DNA of 64,000 bases from contig NZ_LT629770.1 of the NCBI RefSeq assembly GCF_900105335.1, forward strand, positions 2,046,001-2,110,000, written 5' to 3'. Shown piece after piece: positions 53,060 through 61,894 of the stretch. A model generated the notes under the pieces. The model searched no databases. It was given only the letters and a program-made list of their open reading frames with translations, and was not told the DNA's origin. The DNA is from Microbacterium paraoxydans. GTDB lineage: Bacteria; Actinomycetota; Actinomycetes; Actinomycetales; Microbacteriaceae. A program made the translations under genes and the position numbers. Every line of letters starts with the position of its first letter. Positions within the stretch are counted from its first letter, which is position 1.

Positions 53060-54307
53060 TCAGCCCGCGTCCACCTGGTCCTGGATCTGCTTCAGCACGT
53101 CCGCCGCCGGCTGATCCTGGATCTGTCCGAACAGCGACTTGAAGGCGCCGTCCGCTGCCGACCACTTCGGGTTGGTCGACGGGTAGAACTGCGCGTCGGG
53201 CAGCACGTCGAGGAACGGCTTGAGGGCCTCCTCGCCGGACAGCTCCTCGGCGCCGGACTTCGTGACGGGGAGGAAGCCCTCCGCCTGCACCCACGGCACG
53301 TAGACCTCGGGCGAGTAGAAGTAGTCGAGGAACTTCGTGATCGCCTCCTGCTTGTCGCCGTCGTTCTCGAACGCCATGAGCTGGTCCATGACGCCGAGGG
53401 TGAACGGCGAGCCGTCCTTGGTCGGGATCGGCACGATCGAGTAGTCGAGGTCCGGGTTGTTGTCGGCGATCTGGCCGACCGTCGGCGGCAGGCCGACCTG
53501 CATGCCGATCTTGCCCTGGATGAAGATGTCCATCAGCGGGGAGCGCTGCGTGGAGCCGGGGTCGGCCTGGGTCGCCCCGGCGTCGATCATCTTCTTGATC
53601 TGCTCGGCGCCGACGAGGTTCTCCGGGGTGTCGATGGTGATCTCCGACGCGTCGCCGAAGGATCCACCGCCGCCCCAGAGCCACACGGCGGCCTCGGCCT
53701 GCGCCTCCTCCGAGCCGAGCGGCATGCCGTAGCCCGCGACACCGCCGCCGAGCCCGGACACCTTGGTCGCCGCGTCGAGCAGGGAGTCCCAGTCGGTCGG
53801 CGCCTCGACGCCTGCCCGGGACAGGAGCTCGTTGTTGACGAACAGGGCACGCGCGGAGGCGATCATCGGCAGGGCGTAGGCCGTGCCATCGACCTCGGCG
53901 TTGGCGAGGAAGGAGTCCTGGAAGTCGGAGTAGACGTCGTCGGACACGACCTCCTCGACCGGGTAGAGCAGCTCGTCCTCGACGAAGCCCGCGAAAGGGC
54001 CGCCGTTGTAGATGTCGGGCGCCTCGCCCGCCTGGACCTTCGTGGAGATGACCTTCTCGAGGTTGTCCCACGACTGCACCTCGAGGTTGACTTTGATGTC
54101 GGGGTTGTCCTTCGTGAAACCGTCGATGACGTCTTCCCAGAGGCCCTTCGTGGCGTCGGAGTAGCTGGGGACGAGCAGGTCGAGCGTGCTGGCGTCGTCG
54201 CCGCCGCTGTCTCCTCCCGATCCACCGAAACCGCAGGATGCGAGCGACAGCGTGGCGACGGCCGCGACCGCTGCGGCCCCGTATCGCCGTGACTTGTTCA
54301 TGGGCAT
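53060..54307 (-). CDS. Carbohydrate ABC transporter substrate-binding lipoprotein
   Basis: This is an extracellular solute-binding lipoprotein of about 415 residues. The signal peptide ends in the lipobox LASC, and a Gly/Ser/Asp-rich linker follows. Segments such as VDGTAYALPMIASARALFVNNELL and NVTKFLDYFYSPE-like stretches are typical of sugar-binding proteins. The ATG at 54307 has GAGG six bases upstream; ATGs at 54319 and 54301 are alternatives. It is transcribed divergently from the amino-sugar-type operon, suggesting shared control. Confidence 0.9.
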   Translation of the reverse strand: MPMNKSRRYGAAAVAAVATLSLASCGFGGSGGDSGGDDASTLDLLVPSYSDATKGLWEDVIDGFTKDNPDIKVNLEVQSWDNLEKVISTKVQAGEAPDIYNGGPFAGFVEDELLYPVEEVVSDDVYSDFQDSFLANAEVDGTAYALPMIASARALFVNNELLSRAGVEAPTDWDSLLDAATKVSGLGGGVAGYGMPLGSEEAQAEAAVWLWGGGGSFGDASEITIDTPENLVGAEQIKKMIDAGATQADPGSTQRSPLMDIFIQGKIGMQVGLPPTVGQIADNNPDLDYSIVPIPTKDGSPFTLGVMDQLMAFENDGDKQEAITKFLDYFYSPEVYVPWVQAEGFLPVTKSGAEELSGEEALKPFLDVLPDAQFYPSTNPKWSAADGAFKSLFGQIQDQPAADVLKQIQDQVDAG

Positions 54308-54469
54308 TGCATTCCTCACTGTGGGTGCTGCTCCAGCGGGCGGGATCCGCTCTCCGGAGAGGGGGGTGGTGCACAGTCGCAGAACACTCCACGCGACGGT
54401 GCGTGATGATCACGCCGCCGAGGTGGTCGCGATCGTCCGAGCGGGGGCTCGGGGGAACTCGTCCCGATT

Positions 54470-54492
54470 ATTTGTCAGGCAAACAAACAAAT
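54470..54492. promoter_or_regulatory. AT-rich operator-like dyad in the divergent sugar promoter region
   Basis: ATTTGT (54470-54475) and ACAAAT (54487-54492) flank an 11-bp centre containing TTTG-TCAGG-CAAA symmetry. The site sits in the 276-bp gap between the binding-protein gene and the SIS gene. A TACTAT-like -10 lies at 54529-54534 for the plus-strand operon. The regulator could be the DeoR protein or one of the ROK proteins. Confidence 0.5.
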
Positions 54493-54583
54493 CAAGATGT
54501 TGCTCTCTTGGGACGAAATACTATGATCGGATCAAGCTCGAAACAATCACAAGTACGCAACAACTCGTCCGAAAGGCCTCATC

Positions 54584-55483
54584 ATGACCGATTCGCTGCC
54601 CGGCGCGCACATGCGCGAAGAGCTCCGCTCCCAGCCGCAGATGTGGGCCACCGCCGCCGAGCTCACCGCCGAGCAGGCGCTGCTGCCGGCTCGCGGGGCA
54701 CGGGTCGCGGTCGTCGGCTGCGGCACCTCGTGGTTCATGGCCCAGTCGTACGCCGCGCTGCGCGAGTCGTCCGGTCACGGCGAGACCGATGCGTTCGCGG
54801 CGTCCGAGGCCTTCATCGACCGTGGCTACGACGCGGTCGTCGCCCTCACCCGTTCCGGCACCACGACCGAGGTGCTGGAACTCGTCGACCGCATCAAGGG
54901 GCGCACCCGCACGATCGGCGTGATCGGCGACCCCGACTCCCCGCTCGTCTCGCTCGTCGACGACGCCGTGCTGCTGCCGTTCGCCGACGAGCAGTCGGTG
55001 GTGCAGACGCGCTTCGCCACGACCGCGCTCGCTCTCTTCCGGGCGTCGCTGGGCGAGGACCTCTCCGGGGCCATCGCCGACGCCACGGCCGTGCTCGCCG
55101 AGGAGGGCGACGACACCGAGCTGCGCGACGCCGAGCAGTACACGTTCCTCGGGCGGGGCTGGACGATCGGCCTGGCCCACGAGGCCGCCCTGAAGCTGCG
55201 CGAGTCGTCGCAGTCGTGGACCGAGGCGTACCCGTCGATGGACTACCGCCACGGTCCGATCGCCATCGCCGCGCCGGGCCGGGTGACGTGGCAGTTCGGA
55301 GAGGCACCAGAAGGACTGGCCGCGGAGGTGCGCGCCACGGGCGCCCGTTTCGAGCACCGCGCGATCGACCCGCTCGCCGACCTCGTGCGCTTGCACCGCA
55401 CAGCCCTCGACCGTGCCGTGGCCCGTGGGCTCGACCCCGACCAGCCGCGCAACCTCACGCGATCCGTCATCCTGGATGCATGA
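54584..55483 (+). CDS. SIS-domain sugar isomerase/deaminase (AgaS/GlmS-like)
   Basis: This 299-residue protein has two SIS domains. The phosphosugar sites are GCGTSWFMAQSYAA and LTRSGTTTEVLEL, and a conserved Glu/Lys segment reads GLAHEAALKLRESS. Relatives are AgaS, which turns galactosamine-6-phosphate into tagatose-6-phosphate and ammonia, and the isomerase half of GlmS; there is no glutaminase domain here. It is the first gene of an operon with a ROK kinase, PfkB kinase and class II aldolase, which favours an amino-sugar-phosphate deaminase. Confidence 0.87.
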   Translation: MTDSLPGAHMREELRSQPQMWATAAELTAEQALLPARGARVAVVGCGTSWFMAQSYAALRESSGHGETDAFAASEAFIDRGYDAVVALTRSGTTTEVLELVDRIKGRTRTIGVIGDPDSPLVSLVDDAVLLPFADEQSVVQTRFATTALALFRASLGEDLSGAIADATAVLAEEGDDTELRDAEQYTFLGRGWTIGLAHEAALKLRESSQSWTEAYPSMDYRHGPIAIAAPGRVTWQFGEAPEGLAAEVRATGARFEHRAIDPLADLVRLHRTALDRAVARGLDPDQPRNLTRSVILDA

Positions 55484-55508
55484 CGCCAGCGATCCCCGGA
55501 GCCGAGCG

Positions 55509-56501
55509 ATGACCCCGAACGACGCCGCGGACGCCATCCCCGACGTCGCGAGGGACGAGGCCGGCGAGAAGCTCGCCGCGGTGCGCACGCTCGGCGCCGG
55601 GTCGCCGGTCCTGGCCTTCGACGTCGGCGGGACGGACATCAAGTCGGCACTGTTCGACGCGGAAGGACGGGCGCTCGGCCTCCGCCGCACGCCGACTCCC
55701 ACGGCCGACGGCGACCGCACCCCCGCGCTGCTCGACCGGCTGCAGGTGCTCGCCGCGCAGCTCCGCGACGAGCATCCCGACGTGGTGCCCCGCGCCGCCG
55801 GGCTCGTGGTGCCGGGGATCGTCGACGCCGCGGCAGGGATCGGCGTGTTCGCGAGCAACATGGGCTGGCGGGACGCGCCGCTGCGCGCGCTCGCCGCGGA
55901 GCGTCTCGGCCTCCCCGTCGCGTTCGACCACGACGTGCGTGCCGCGAGCTGGGCCGAGCACGAGCTGGGCGGCGCGCGGGCCTACGACGACGCGGTGATC
56001 CTCGTGATCGGCACCGGGATCGCCGGGGCCCTGCTCGTCGGCGGCCGCCCCTACACGGCCGGGGGCTATGCCGGTGAGATCGGGCACTCCCCGATCGCCG
56101 ACGGACCGGTGTGCCCGTGCGGTGCCCGTGGCTGTCTGGAGGCCGTGGCCTCGGCGGGAGCCATCGCGCGCCGCTACCGGGAGGCGACGGGCACGGCGCC
56201 GGACGGCGCCAAGGACGTCATCGCCCGAGCGGCCGCCGGGGACCGGGTCGCCGCCGACATCTGGGACTCGGCGCTGGACGCGCTCACCCTGTCGCTCGCG
56301 CAGCTGACCGCCGTGGTCGCCCCCGAGGCCGTGGTGATCGGCGGCGGACTGTCGCGGGCGGGCGGCGCGCTCTTCGACGAGCTGCGGTCCCGCCTCGCCG
56401 CCCGCCTCAGCTTCCACCGCCTCCCCGCACTCGTCCCGGCCGAGCTGTCCGGCAACGCGGGACTGATCGGCGCCGCCCTTCGCGCCAGGGAGCTCGCATG
56501 A
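55509..56501 (+). CDS. ROK family sugar kinase
   Basis: This 330-residue kinase has the ATP-binding motif FDVGGTDIKSALFD, catalytic Asp in FDHDVRAAS, GTGIAGALLV and the zinc motif CPCGARGCLEA. It has no DNA-binding domain, so it is an enzyme and not a regulator. The substrate is probably the (amino) sugar imported by the adjacent ABC transporter. I used the ATG at 55509; an ATG at 55476 would overlap the SIS gene. The first 35 residues are an unusual hydrophilic extension. Confidence 0.9.
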   Translation: MTPNDAADAIPDVARDEAGEKLAAVRTLGAGSPVLAFDVGGTDIKSALFDAEGRALGLRRTPTPTADGDRTPALLDRLQVLAAQLRDEHPDVVPRAAGLVVPGIVDAAAGIGVFASNMGWRDAPLRALAAERLGLPVAFDHDVRAASWAEHELGGARAYDDAVILVIGTGIAGALLVGGRPYTAGGYAGEIGHSPIADGPVCPCGARGCLEAVASAGAIARRYREATGTAPDGAKDVIARAAAGDRVAADIWDSALDALTLSLAQLTAVVAPEAVVIGGGLSRAGGALFDELRSRLAARLSFHRLPALVPAELSGNAGLIGAALRARELA

Positions 56502-57442
56502 TCCTCACCGTCACCCCGAACCCCGCGCTCGACCTCACGTGGCAGGTTGACCGTCTCGTCGCCGGCGGGACGCACCGCGCCGAGACCGGAGCGTCCCGCG
56601 GCGGCGGCAAGGGCCTCAACGTCGCCAGGGTCGCACACGCCGAGGGGGCGTCCGTCCTCGCGCTGACCACGGCCGGCGGTCCGGTCGGCGCGGAGTTCGC
56701 CGCGGAGCTCACGGCCAGCGGCGTGCCCCATGTGCTCGTGCCCGTCGCGGCCGACACGCGTCGCAGCATCGCCCTCGTCGACGAGGCCGCGGGCGACACC
56801 ACGATCGTCAACGAGCGAGGGGTGAACCCCACCGATGCCGAGTGGGGCGGGCTCCTCGCGGAGATCGTCGACCGGCTTCCCGGCGCCGGGGTCCTCGTCG
56901 TCTCCGGGAGCCTTCCGCCGGGAGCGCCGGATTCGCTCGTGCCGATGCTCGTCGCGGTGGGTGCGGACGCCCGCGTCCCCGTGATCGTGGACACCTCCGG
57001 CCCGGCCCTCCTGCGCGCCGCCGACGCCGGCGCCGCCGTGCTCAAGCCCAACGCCGCCGAGCTCGCCGAGGCCACCGGCATCAGCGACCCCGTCGAGGGC
57101 GCGCGGTCGCTGCTGGCCCGGGGCGCCGAGCTCGTGCTCCTGTCGCTCGGGGCCGACGGCATGCTCGCGGTCACCCCGACCGATCTCCTGCACGCCCGAC
57201 TCGACGAGCCGCTCTCCGGCAACCCGACCGGCGCCGGAGACGCCGCGGTCGCGGCCTGCGCCGTGCTCACCGCGGAGGGCGAGCGCAACCCCGAGGTCAT
57301 CCTCCGTCGCGCGACCGCGTGGTCGGCAGCCGCCGTCCTCATGCCGCTCGCCGGCGACATCTCCCCCCGCTGGCGCGCGCTCGAGGAGCGGCTCCGCGTC
57401 TCCCGCCCCGACCCCGCCTCCTTCCGGAAGGACCCTTCGTGA
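56498..57442 (+). CDS. PfkB family phosphosugar kinase (tagatose-6-P / fructose-1-P kinase type)
   Basis: This 314-residue PfkB kinase begins with the phosphofructokinase signature MILTVTPNPALDLTWQVD. It contains GGGKGLNVARV, VSGSLPPGAP and the catalytic NPTGAGDAAVAA, with the Asp as base. This sub-family phosphorylates fructose-1-phosphate or tagatose-6-phosphate. The aldolase that follows makes tagatose-6-phosphate the likelier substrate. The ATG overlaps the previous stop, and its stop overlaps the aldolase GTG. Confidence 0.9.
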   Translation: MILTVTPNPALDLTWQVDRLVAGGTHRAETGASRGGGKGLNVARVAHAEGASVLALTTAGGPVGAEFAAELTASGVPHVLVPVAADTRRSIALVDEAAGDTTIVNERGVNPTDAEWGGLLAEIVDRLPGAGVLVVSGSLPPGAPDSLVPMLVAVGADARVPVIVDTSGPALLRAADAGAAVLKPNAAELAEATGISDPVEGARSLLARGAELVLLSLGADGMLAVTPTDLLHARLDEPLSGNPTGAGDAAVAACAVLTAEGERNPEVILRRATAWSAAAVLMPLAGDISPRWRALEERLRVSRPDPASFRKDPS

Positions 57443-58371
57443 CCCTCGTCTCCGCTCGGGAGCTCGTCTCCGCGGCTGCCACCGCCGGCACCGGCATCGG
57501 CGCGTTCAACGTCATCCATCTGGAGACCGCAGAGGGCCTCGTCCGAGCCTCCGCGCTCGCACAGCTCCCCGTGATCCTGCAGATCTCGCAGAACTGCGCC
57601 GACTACCACGGCGGTCTGGAGCCGATCGCCCTCTCGACGCTCGCCGCGGCACGACGCGCGGAGACCCCGGTGGCGGTGCACCTCGACCACGCGGAGCGAC
57701 CGGAGCTCGTGGACGAAGCCGTGTCCCTCGGGTTCGGCTCGGTGATGTTCGACGGCGGCGCGCTGCCCTACGACGAGAACGTGGCGCTGACAGCCGAGGT
57801 CGCCGCCCGGGCCCGCGCGGCGGGGGTGTACGTGGAGGGCGAGCTCGGCGAGGTGGGCGGGAAGGACGGCGCCCACGCCCCCGGTGTCCGCACCGATCCG
57901 GGCGAGGCGCGGGCGTTCGTGGCCGCCACCGGTGTGGACGCCCTCGCCGTGGCCGTGGGGTCTTCGCACGCCATGACCGACCGCACCGCCTCCCTCGACC
58001 TCGACCTCATCGCCCGCCTGCGTGCGGCCCTGCGTGGTGCCGCCGCCGACGGGACGGATGTGCCCCTCGTGCTGCACGGCTCGTCCGGGGTGGCCGACGC
58101 CGTGATCGCCGATGCCGTGCGCGCCGGGATGACGAAGGTCAACGTCTCCACCCATCTCAACGGCTTCTTCACGCGGGCGGTCCGCGAGGTGCTCGCCGCC
58201 GACGAGCGTCTCGTCGACTCCCGCAAGTACCTCGCTCCCGCACGCGCCGCCCTCGCGGACGAAGCCGCCCGGATGCTGCGACTGTTCGCCCTGCTGCCGT
58301 CGGAGAATCCCGCTCCGGTCGCAGAGGTTCCGGGCACGGCTGCGACCTCGACGCGAAACGACGACCGGTGA
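57439..58371 (+). CDS. Class II bisphosphate aldolase (KbaY/GatY-like)
   Basis: This 310-residue zinc-dependent aldolase has GIGAFNVIHLETAEGLV near the N-terminus, HLDHAERPE (catalytic Asp and zinc His), EGELGEVGGKDG, GSSHAMT with a second zinc His, and LHGSSGV with the third. All catalytic residues are present. It would split tagatose-1,6-bisphosphate (or the fructose isomer) into dihydroxyacetone phosphate and glyceraldehyde-3-phosphate. It starts with GTG overlapping the kinase stop. The last 25 residues are a short extra tail. Confidence 0.9.
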   Translation: MTLVSARELVSAAATAGTGIGAFNVIHLETAEGLVRASALAQLPVILQISQNCADYHGGLEPIALSTLAAARRAETPVAVHLDHAERPELVDEAVSLGFGSVMFDGGALPYDENVALTAEVAARARAAGVYVEGELGEVGGKDGAHAPGVRTDPGEARAFVAATGVDALAVAVGSSHAMTDRTASLDLDLIARLRAALRGAAADGTDVPLVLHGSSGVADAVIADAVRAGMTKVNVSTHLNGFFTRAVREVLAADERLVDSRKYLAPARAALADEAARMLRLFALLPSENPAPVAEVPGTAATSTRNDDR

Positions 58372-59144
58372 AGCGCGCGGCCCGACTGCACGCGATCCTC
58401 GACCTCCTCGCGGCGGACGGAGAGGTCACGGTGGAGGAGCTGGTGGAGCGGTTCGGGGCCTCCCCGGCCACCACCCGCCGCGACCTCGACTCCCTCGCCG
58501 AGCAGCGGCTGCTCACCCGCACGCACGGCGGTGCCGTGGCCCAGACCGTCGCCTACGAACTGCCCCTCCGCTACAAGAGCCATCTCCGCACGCACGAGAA
58601 GGAGAGCATCGCGCAGACCGCGGCGGGGCTCGTCACCCCCGGCATGGTGGTCGGGCTCTCCGGAGGCACGACGACCACGGCCATCGCGGCCGCGCTCGCC
58701 GCCCGCGAGGATCTGGCGGCGGAGGGCGGGATCACGGTGGTCACCAATGCCGTGAACATCGCCGCCCAGCTCGCGACCCGGCCGGAGATCAAGGTGGTCG
58801 TCACGGGCGGGGTCATCCACTCGCGCACCTACGAGCTCGTCGGCCCGTTCGTCGAGCAGCTGCTCCGCGGGGTGCGGCTGGACCTCGCGTTCATCGGCGT
58901 GAACGGGATGGACGCGGCAGCCGGGGCGACCACGCAGGACGAGCGCGAGGCGGCGGTGAACCGGATGATGGCGGAGCGCGCGCGGCGGGCCGTCGTCGTG
59001 ACCGACGGCAGCAAGCTCGGGGCCGAGGCCTTCTCCACCGTCGGCGGGCCGGAGCTCTTCGCCACGGTCATCACCGATCGAGGAGCCGACCAGGCCGCTG
59101 TCGACGCGCTGCGTGCCGCGGGGTACTCCGTCCTCCTCGCCTGA
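58368..59144 (+). CDS. DeoR family transcriptional regulator (AgaR-like)
   Basis: This 258-residue repressor has a winged helix (EVTVEELVERFGASPATTRRDLDSLAEQRLL) and a DeoR sensor domain with the phosphosugar motif GLSGGTTTTAIA. It starts with GTG overlapping the aldolase stop and is the last gene of the operon. It most likely represses the operon until a phosphosugar intermediate binds, acting at the divergent promoter region near 54470. Confidence 0.92.
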   Translation: MKRAARLHAILDLLAADGEVTVEELVERFGASPATTRRDLDSLAEQRLLTRTHGGAVAQTVAYELPLRYKSHLRTHEKESIAQTAAGLVTPGMVVGLSGGTTTTAIAAALAAREDLAAEGGITVVTNAVNIAAQLATRPEIKVVVTGGVIHSRTYELVGPFVEQLLRGVRLDLAFIGVNGMDAAAGATTQDEREAAVNRMMAERARRAVVVTDGSKLGAEAFSTVGGPELFATVITDRGADQAAVDALRAAGYSVLLA

Positions 59145-59172
59145 GGCCCTCCGGCCGCACGCGGACGCCCCG

Positions 59173-59241
59173 AGGGCCTCGGCGTCCCCAGATCGCCGAG
59201 GCCCTGCGGGAGCATCGCGGCTGCATACCGCGACGCTCCCG
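59173..59241 (+). terminator. Two tandem hairpins after the DeoR gene
   Basis: The first has perfect 12-bp arms AGGGCCTCGGCG (59173-59184) and 59194-59205. The second has arms 59207-59220 and 59228-59241 pairing at 13 of 14 positions. They lie in the 257-bp gap before the convergent CHAT gene. A further 8-bp dyad, GATTCTGA/TCAGAATC (59373-59380, 59402-59409), overlaps the CHAT stop codon. Confidence 0.75.
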
Positions 59242-59401
59242 GAGCAGATGGTGTCCGTCTCGTCTTCCCGCTCCCCAGCGGCGTTTCCCCAGAACCGACG
59301 GCGCCTCCCTCGTGCCTCTCCCTTCGAGGCCTTTCGCTCGACACCTTCCGAAGAACAGGAGAAGGCGGGTGCGATTCTGATACCTCGATCCGGGAAAAAA
59401 G

Positions 59402-61846
59402 TCAGAATCCGTTGCCGTGACACTGGAACGGGGCGGAAACCCCCGTCATGAGCGCGGCGCTCGCCAGGGCGTCGGCGGGGGACGCGCCGCCGGCGAGACC
59501 CTCGTGGACCGCGGTCAGGAGCTCGCACGCGTCGTCGTCCGGCACCGTGACGGGGGCCGCGATCACCGCCTCCGCGCCCGCGTGCAACCACACCCGCGTC
59601 ATGCCCAGGGCCTCCTCGCCCCAGCGCACGGAGGAGCGACCCAGCTCGCACGCCGAGAGGATCACGGTCCGCGGCACCCGGGCGATGAGGTCGACGTCGT
59701 AGCCGAAGAGCACCCCGTCGGCGAGTTCGAACCCGGAGAACAGCGGATTGTCGACCGCGTGGCGTCCGTGCGCAGCGATATGGAGCACGTCGACGGAGGC
59801 CGCCAGCTCCGTGACGGCGGTCACGGTCGCGGTGGGGCCCTGCAGCGTCCGGGTCGTCCCTCGTCTCGCCCAGGATTCCGCTGCGCGCTGGACCTCTTCC
59901 GCGGCCCGCGCCACCCGTGGTCCCGCCGCGAACCCGACGCGCGGGGTCGAGGCGGCCGAAGCCTCCCCGTCGAGCCAGCGCGAGACCGAGGTCGCGAGGG
60001 TGAACGGCACTCCGTGCATGCCGGGGAGCATGGCCCACGGCACCCCGCCGAGGATGCCGGGAACGGTGATCGCGAACCGCGCGGCGCCCGCGGCGGCCCG
60101 GCGCATCGGCGCGAGCAGCTCCTCGTCGAGGACAGCGAGACGCGCCGTCAGAGCGCGCGCGGTCACCGGCCCCATCGCGCCGTCCCGGGTGAGAGCGGCC
60201 ATGTCGAGGTCAGCGCGCAGGCCGTCGAGAGCGGCCCGCACTCGCGGCCAGGACAGGGCGACGAGGGTCGCGCCGTCCGGCTGCACCACCACCCCGTGCA
60301 GGTCGGCGCCGGTATAGACGTAGGCCAGGACTGCCGTGTCGGCCGGCAGGAGCGCGGAGGCCTCGGTCAGCGTCCGACGTTCCCGCATCGCCCCGGAGCC
60401 GGTGGCCGACCACTGCCGCTCCCGCACCCGGTCGCGGAGCGCGCGGACGGTGGGGTCGGTCGTCCAGTCCGCCCCCGCGAGGTCGGCGCGCAGCATCCGC
60501 AGCTCGGCGAGGTCGGCGGCGAGGGCGTCGTCGTGCGGCGGGCGGACCGGGGCGACCTGCTGACTGAGATGCCGGGCGCGCTCGGACCACTCGAAGAGCG
60601 TGGCCGGGTCGCGGCGGCGGACGGCGGCGGCGAGTCCCGTGAACACGAGGTCGCTGGCGTGCATGGCGACGGAGGCCTGCAGGTCGAGGGCGCCGAACGA
60701 CCGCTGCCACGCCGACAGCAGGTCGAGCCCGGTGGCCGCGGCGCGCAGCGCCTCCCCGTCGCGACCGCGTCCGGCGGCGCGGGCCGCGCGCACCTCCTGC
60801 GCGCGGAGCCGCAGCGGCGTCGGGGCCGAGGCGGGGATGCGGGGGAGACGACCGGTGCCGTCGCGGCGGGCGCTCAACCGCAGGGCCGTGGCCTCGGTGC
60901 GGAAGCCGCTCCGGTCGAGCTCCTGCGCCACCTGCTCCCACGCGGCGGCGTCGAGGGGGCGATCGGGCCGGATCCGCTGTCGCGCTTCCAGTTCCACCGC
61001 CGCGGCGCGGGCCGCCCAGCCGCTGCTGCCGAGGGCGGTGAAGCGGCGGGCGGCCGTCCGCGCCGCCCGCGCCGCGGCCCGCGGATCGTGGCGGACGAGC
61101 GAGCGGGCGAGGTGGAACTCCGCCTCCCCGCGGGCCTGACGCATCCGCTGGGCGCCGAACTGCACGGCCACCTGGGCGAGCAGCGCCTCCGCCTCGGTCG
61201 TCAGCCCGGCGTCGCGGAGCACCTCGGCGCGGTCGAGGTCGCTGATGGCGGTGGCGAGGGCACTGGTGGCGGCGAATGTCGGCCGGGACTCGGCCATCAG
61301 GCGCAGCGCCGAGACGAGGTCGCCGCCGAGGAGCGCGGCGTAACCGAGGTTGTGCATGGCCTCGGCGAGGGAGTCCCGTTCGTCGTGCGCCTCGTAGATC
61401 CCGATCGCACGACGGAGGTCGGCCATGCAGGTCTCCAGGTGATGGCGCTGCATCCGCACGACCGCCCGGTTCATCAGGCAGTTGGCGAGCGCGGGGGTCT
61501 CGCTCCCGGTCGCGGCCAGGGCGTCGATCGCGGCGGTCAGGCTCGCCTCGGCCTCCTCCATCCGGCCCCCGTGCATGAGGAGGGCGCCGAGCTGCCCGCC
61601 GAGGAGGGCGATGGTCTCGGCCTGCAGCCCGTCCCTGGCCAGCGCCTCCCGGCACAGCGCCTCCGCCGCCGCGGGCTCGCCGGTCTGCGCGAGCACGTAG
61701 GCGGCCGTCCCGTCGATGCGGGCGCGGAGGTCGGCGTCGTCGGTGCGGGCGGCGGCCTTCTCCAGTTCCCGCCTGGCACGGGTGAACTGCCGGGCGTTGG
61801 CCGCCTCGACGCCGCGTCGGTGCAGCGCGCTCGCGGACAGGGGCAT
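59402..61846 (-). CDS. CHAT-domain protein with TPR-like N-terminus
   Basis: This 814-residue cytoplasmic protein has an N-terminal TPR-like helical array (about residues 1-430, with ARQFTRARRELEKAA and MHNLGYAALLGGDLVSAL) and a C-terminal CHAT caspase-like domain (about 500-800). The catalytic dyad is His693 in HIAAHGRH and Cys733 in ILSACELG, both in the expected context, so it should be an active cysteine protease. Known TPR-CHAT proteins are activated by a partner, as in Craspase. It lies 48 bp after a subtilisin-like protease gene, and the two are probably co-transcribed. The trigger and substrates are unknown. Confidence 0.87.
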   Translation of the reverse strand: MPLSASALHRRGVEAANARQFTRARRELEKAAARTDDADLRARIDGTAAYVLAQTGEPAAAEALCREALARDGLQAETIALLGGQLGALLMHGGRMEEAEASLTAAIDALAATGSETPALANCLMNRAVVRMQRHHLETCMADLRRAIGIYEAHDERDSLAEAMHNLGYAALLGGDLVSALRLMAESRPTFAATSALATAISDLDRAEVLRDAGLTTEAEALLAQVAVQFGAQRMRQARGEAEFHLARSLVRHDPRAAARAARTAARRFTALGSSGWAARAAAVELEARQRIRPDRPLDAAAWEQVAQELDRSGFRTEATALRLSARRDGTGRLPRIPASAPTPLRLRAQEVRAARAAGRGRDGEALRAAATGLDLLSAWQRSFGALDLQASVAMHASDLVFTGLAAAVRRRDPATLFEWSERARHLSQQVAPVRPPHDDALAADLAELRMLRADLAGADWTTDPTVRALRDRVRERQWSATGSGAMRERRTLTEASALLPADTAVLAYVYTGADLHGVVVQPDGATLVALSWPRVRAALDGLRADLDMAALTRDGAMGPVTARALTARLAVLDEELLAPMRRAAAGAARFAITVPGILGGVPWAMLPGMHGVPFTLATSVSRWLDGEASAASTPRVGFAAGPRVARAAEEVQRAAESWARRGTTRTLQGPTATVTAVTELAASVDVLHIAAHGRHAVDNPLFSGFELADGVLFGYDVDLIARVPRTVILSACELGRSSVRWGEEALGMTRVWLHAGAEAVIAAPVTVPDDDACELLTAVHEGLAGGASPADALASAALMTGVSAPFQCHGNGF

Positions 61847-61894
61847 CCGTCCAGGATGCCGTGCCGGAGCGGTCGTGCGGAAGGGTGCGAGGGG

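Noticed and set aside
59373..59409. Classical U-tract terminator at the end of the CHAT gene
   Set aside because: The homopolymer lies inside the loop of the 8-bp dyad rather than after it, so the usual mechanism does not apply.
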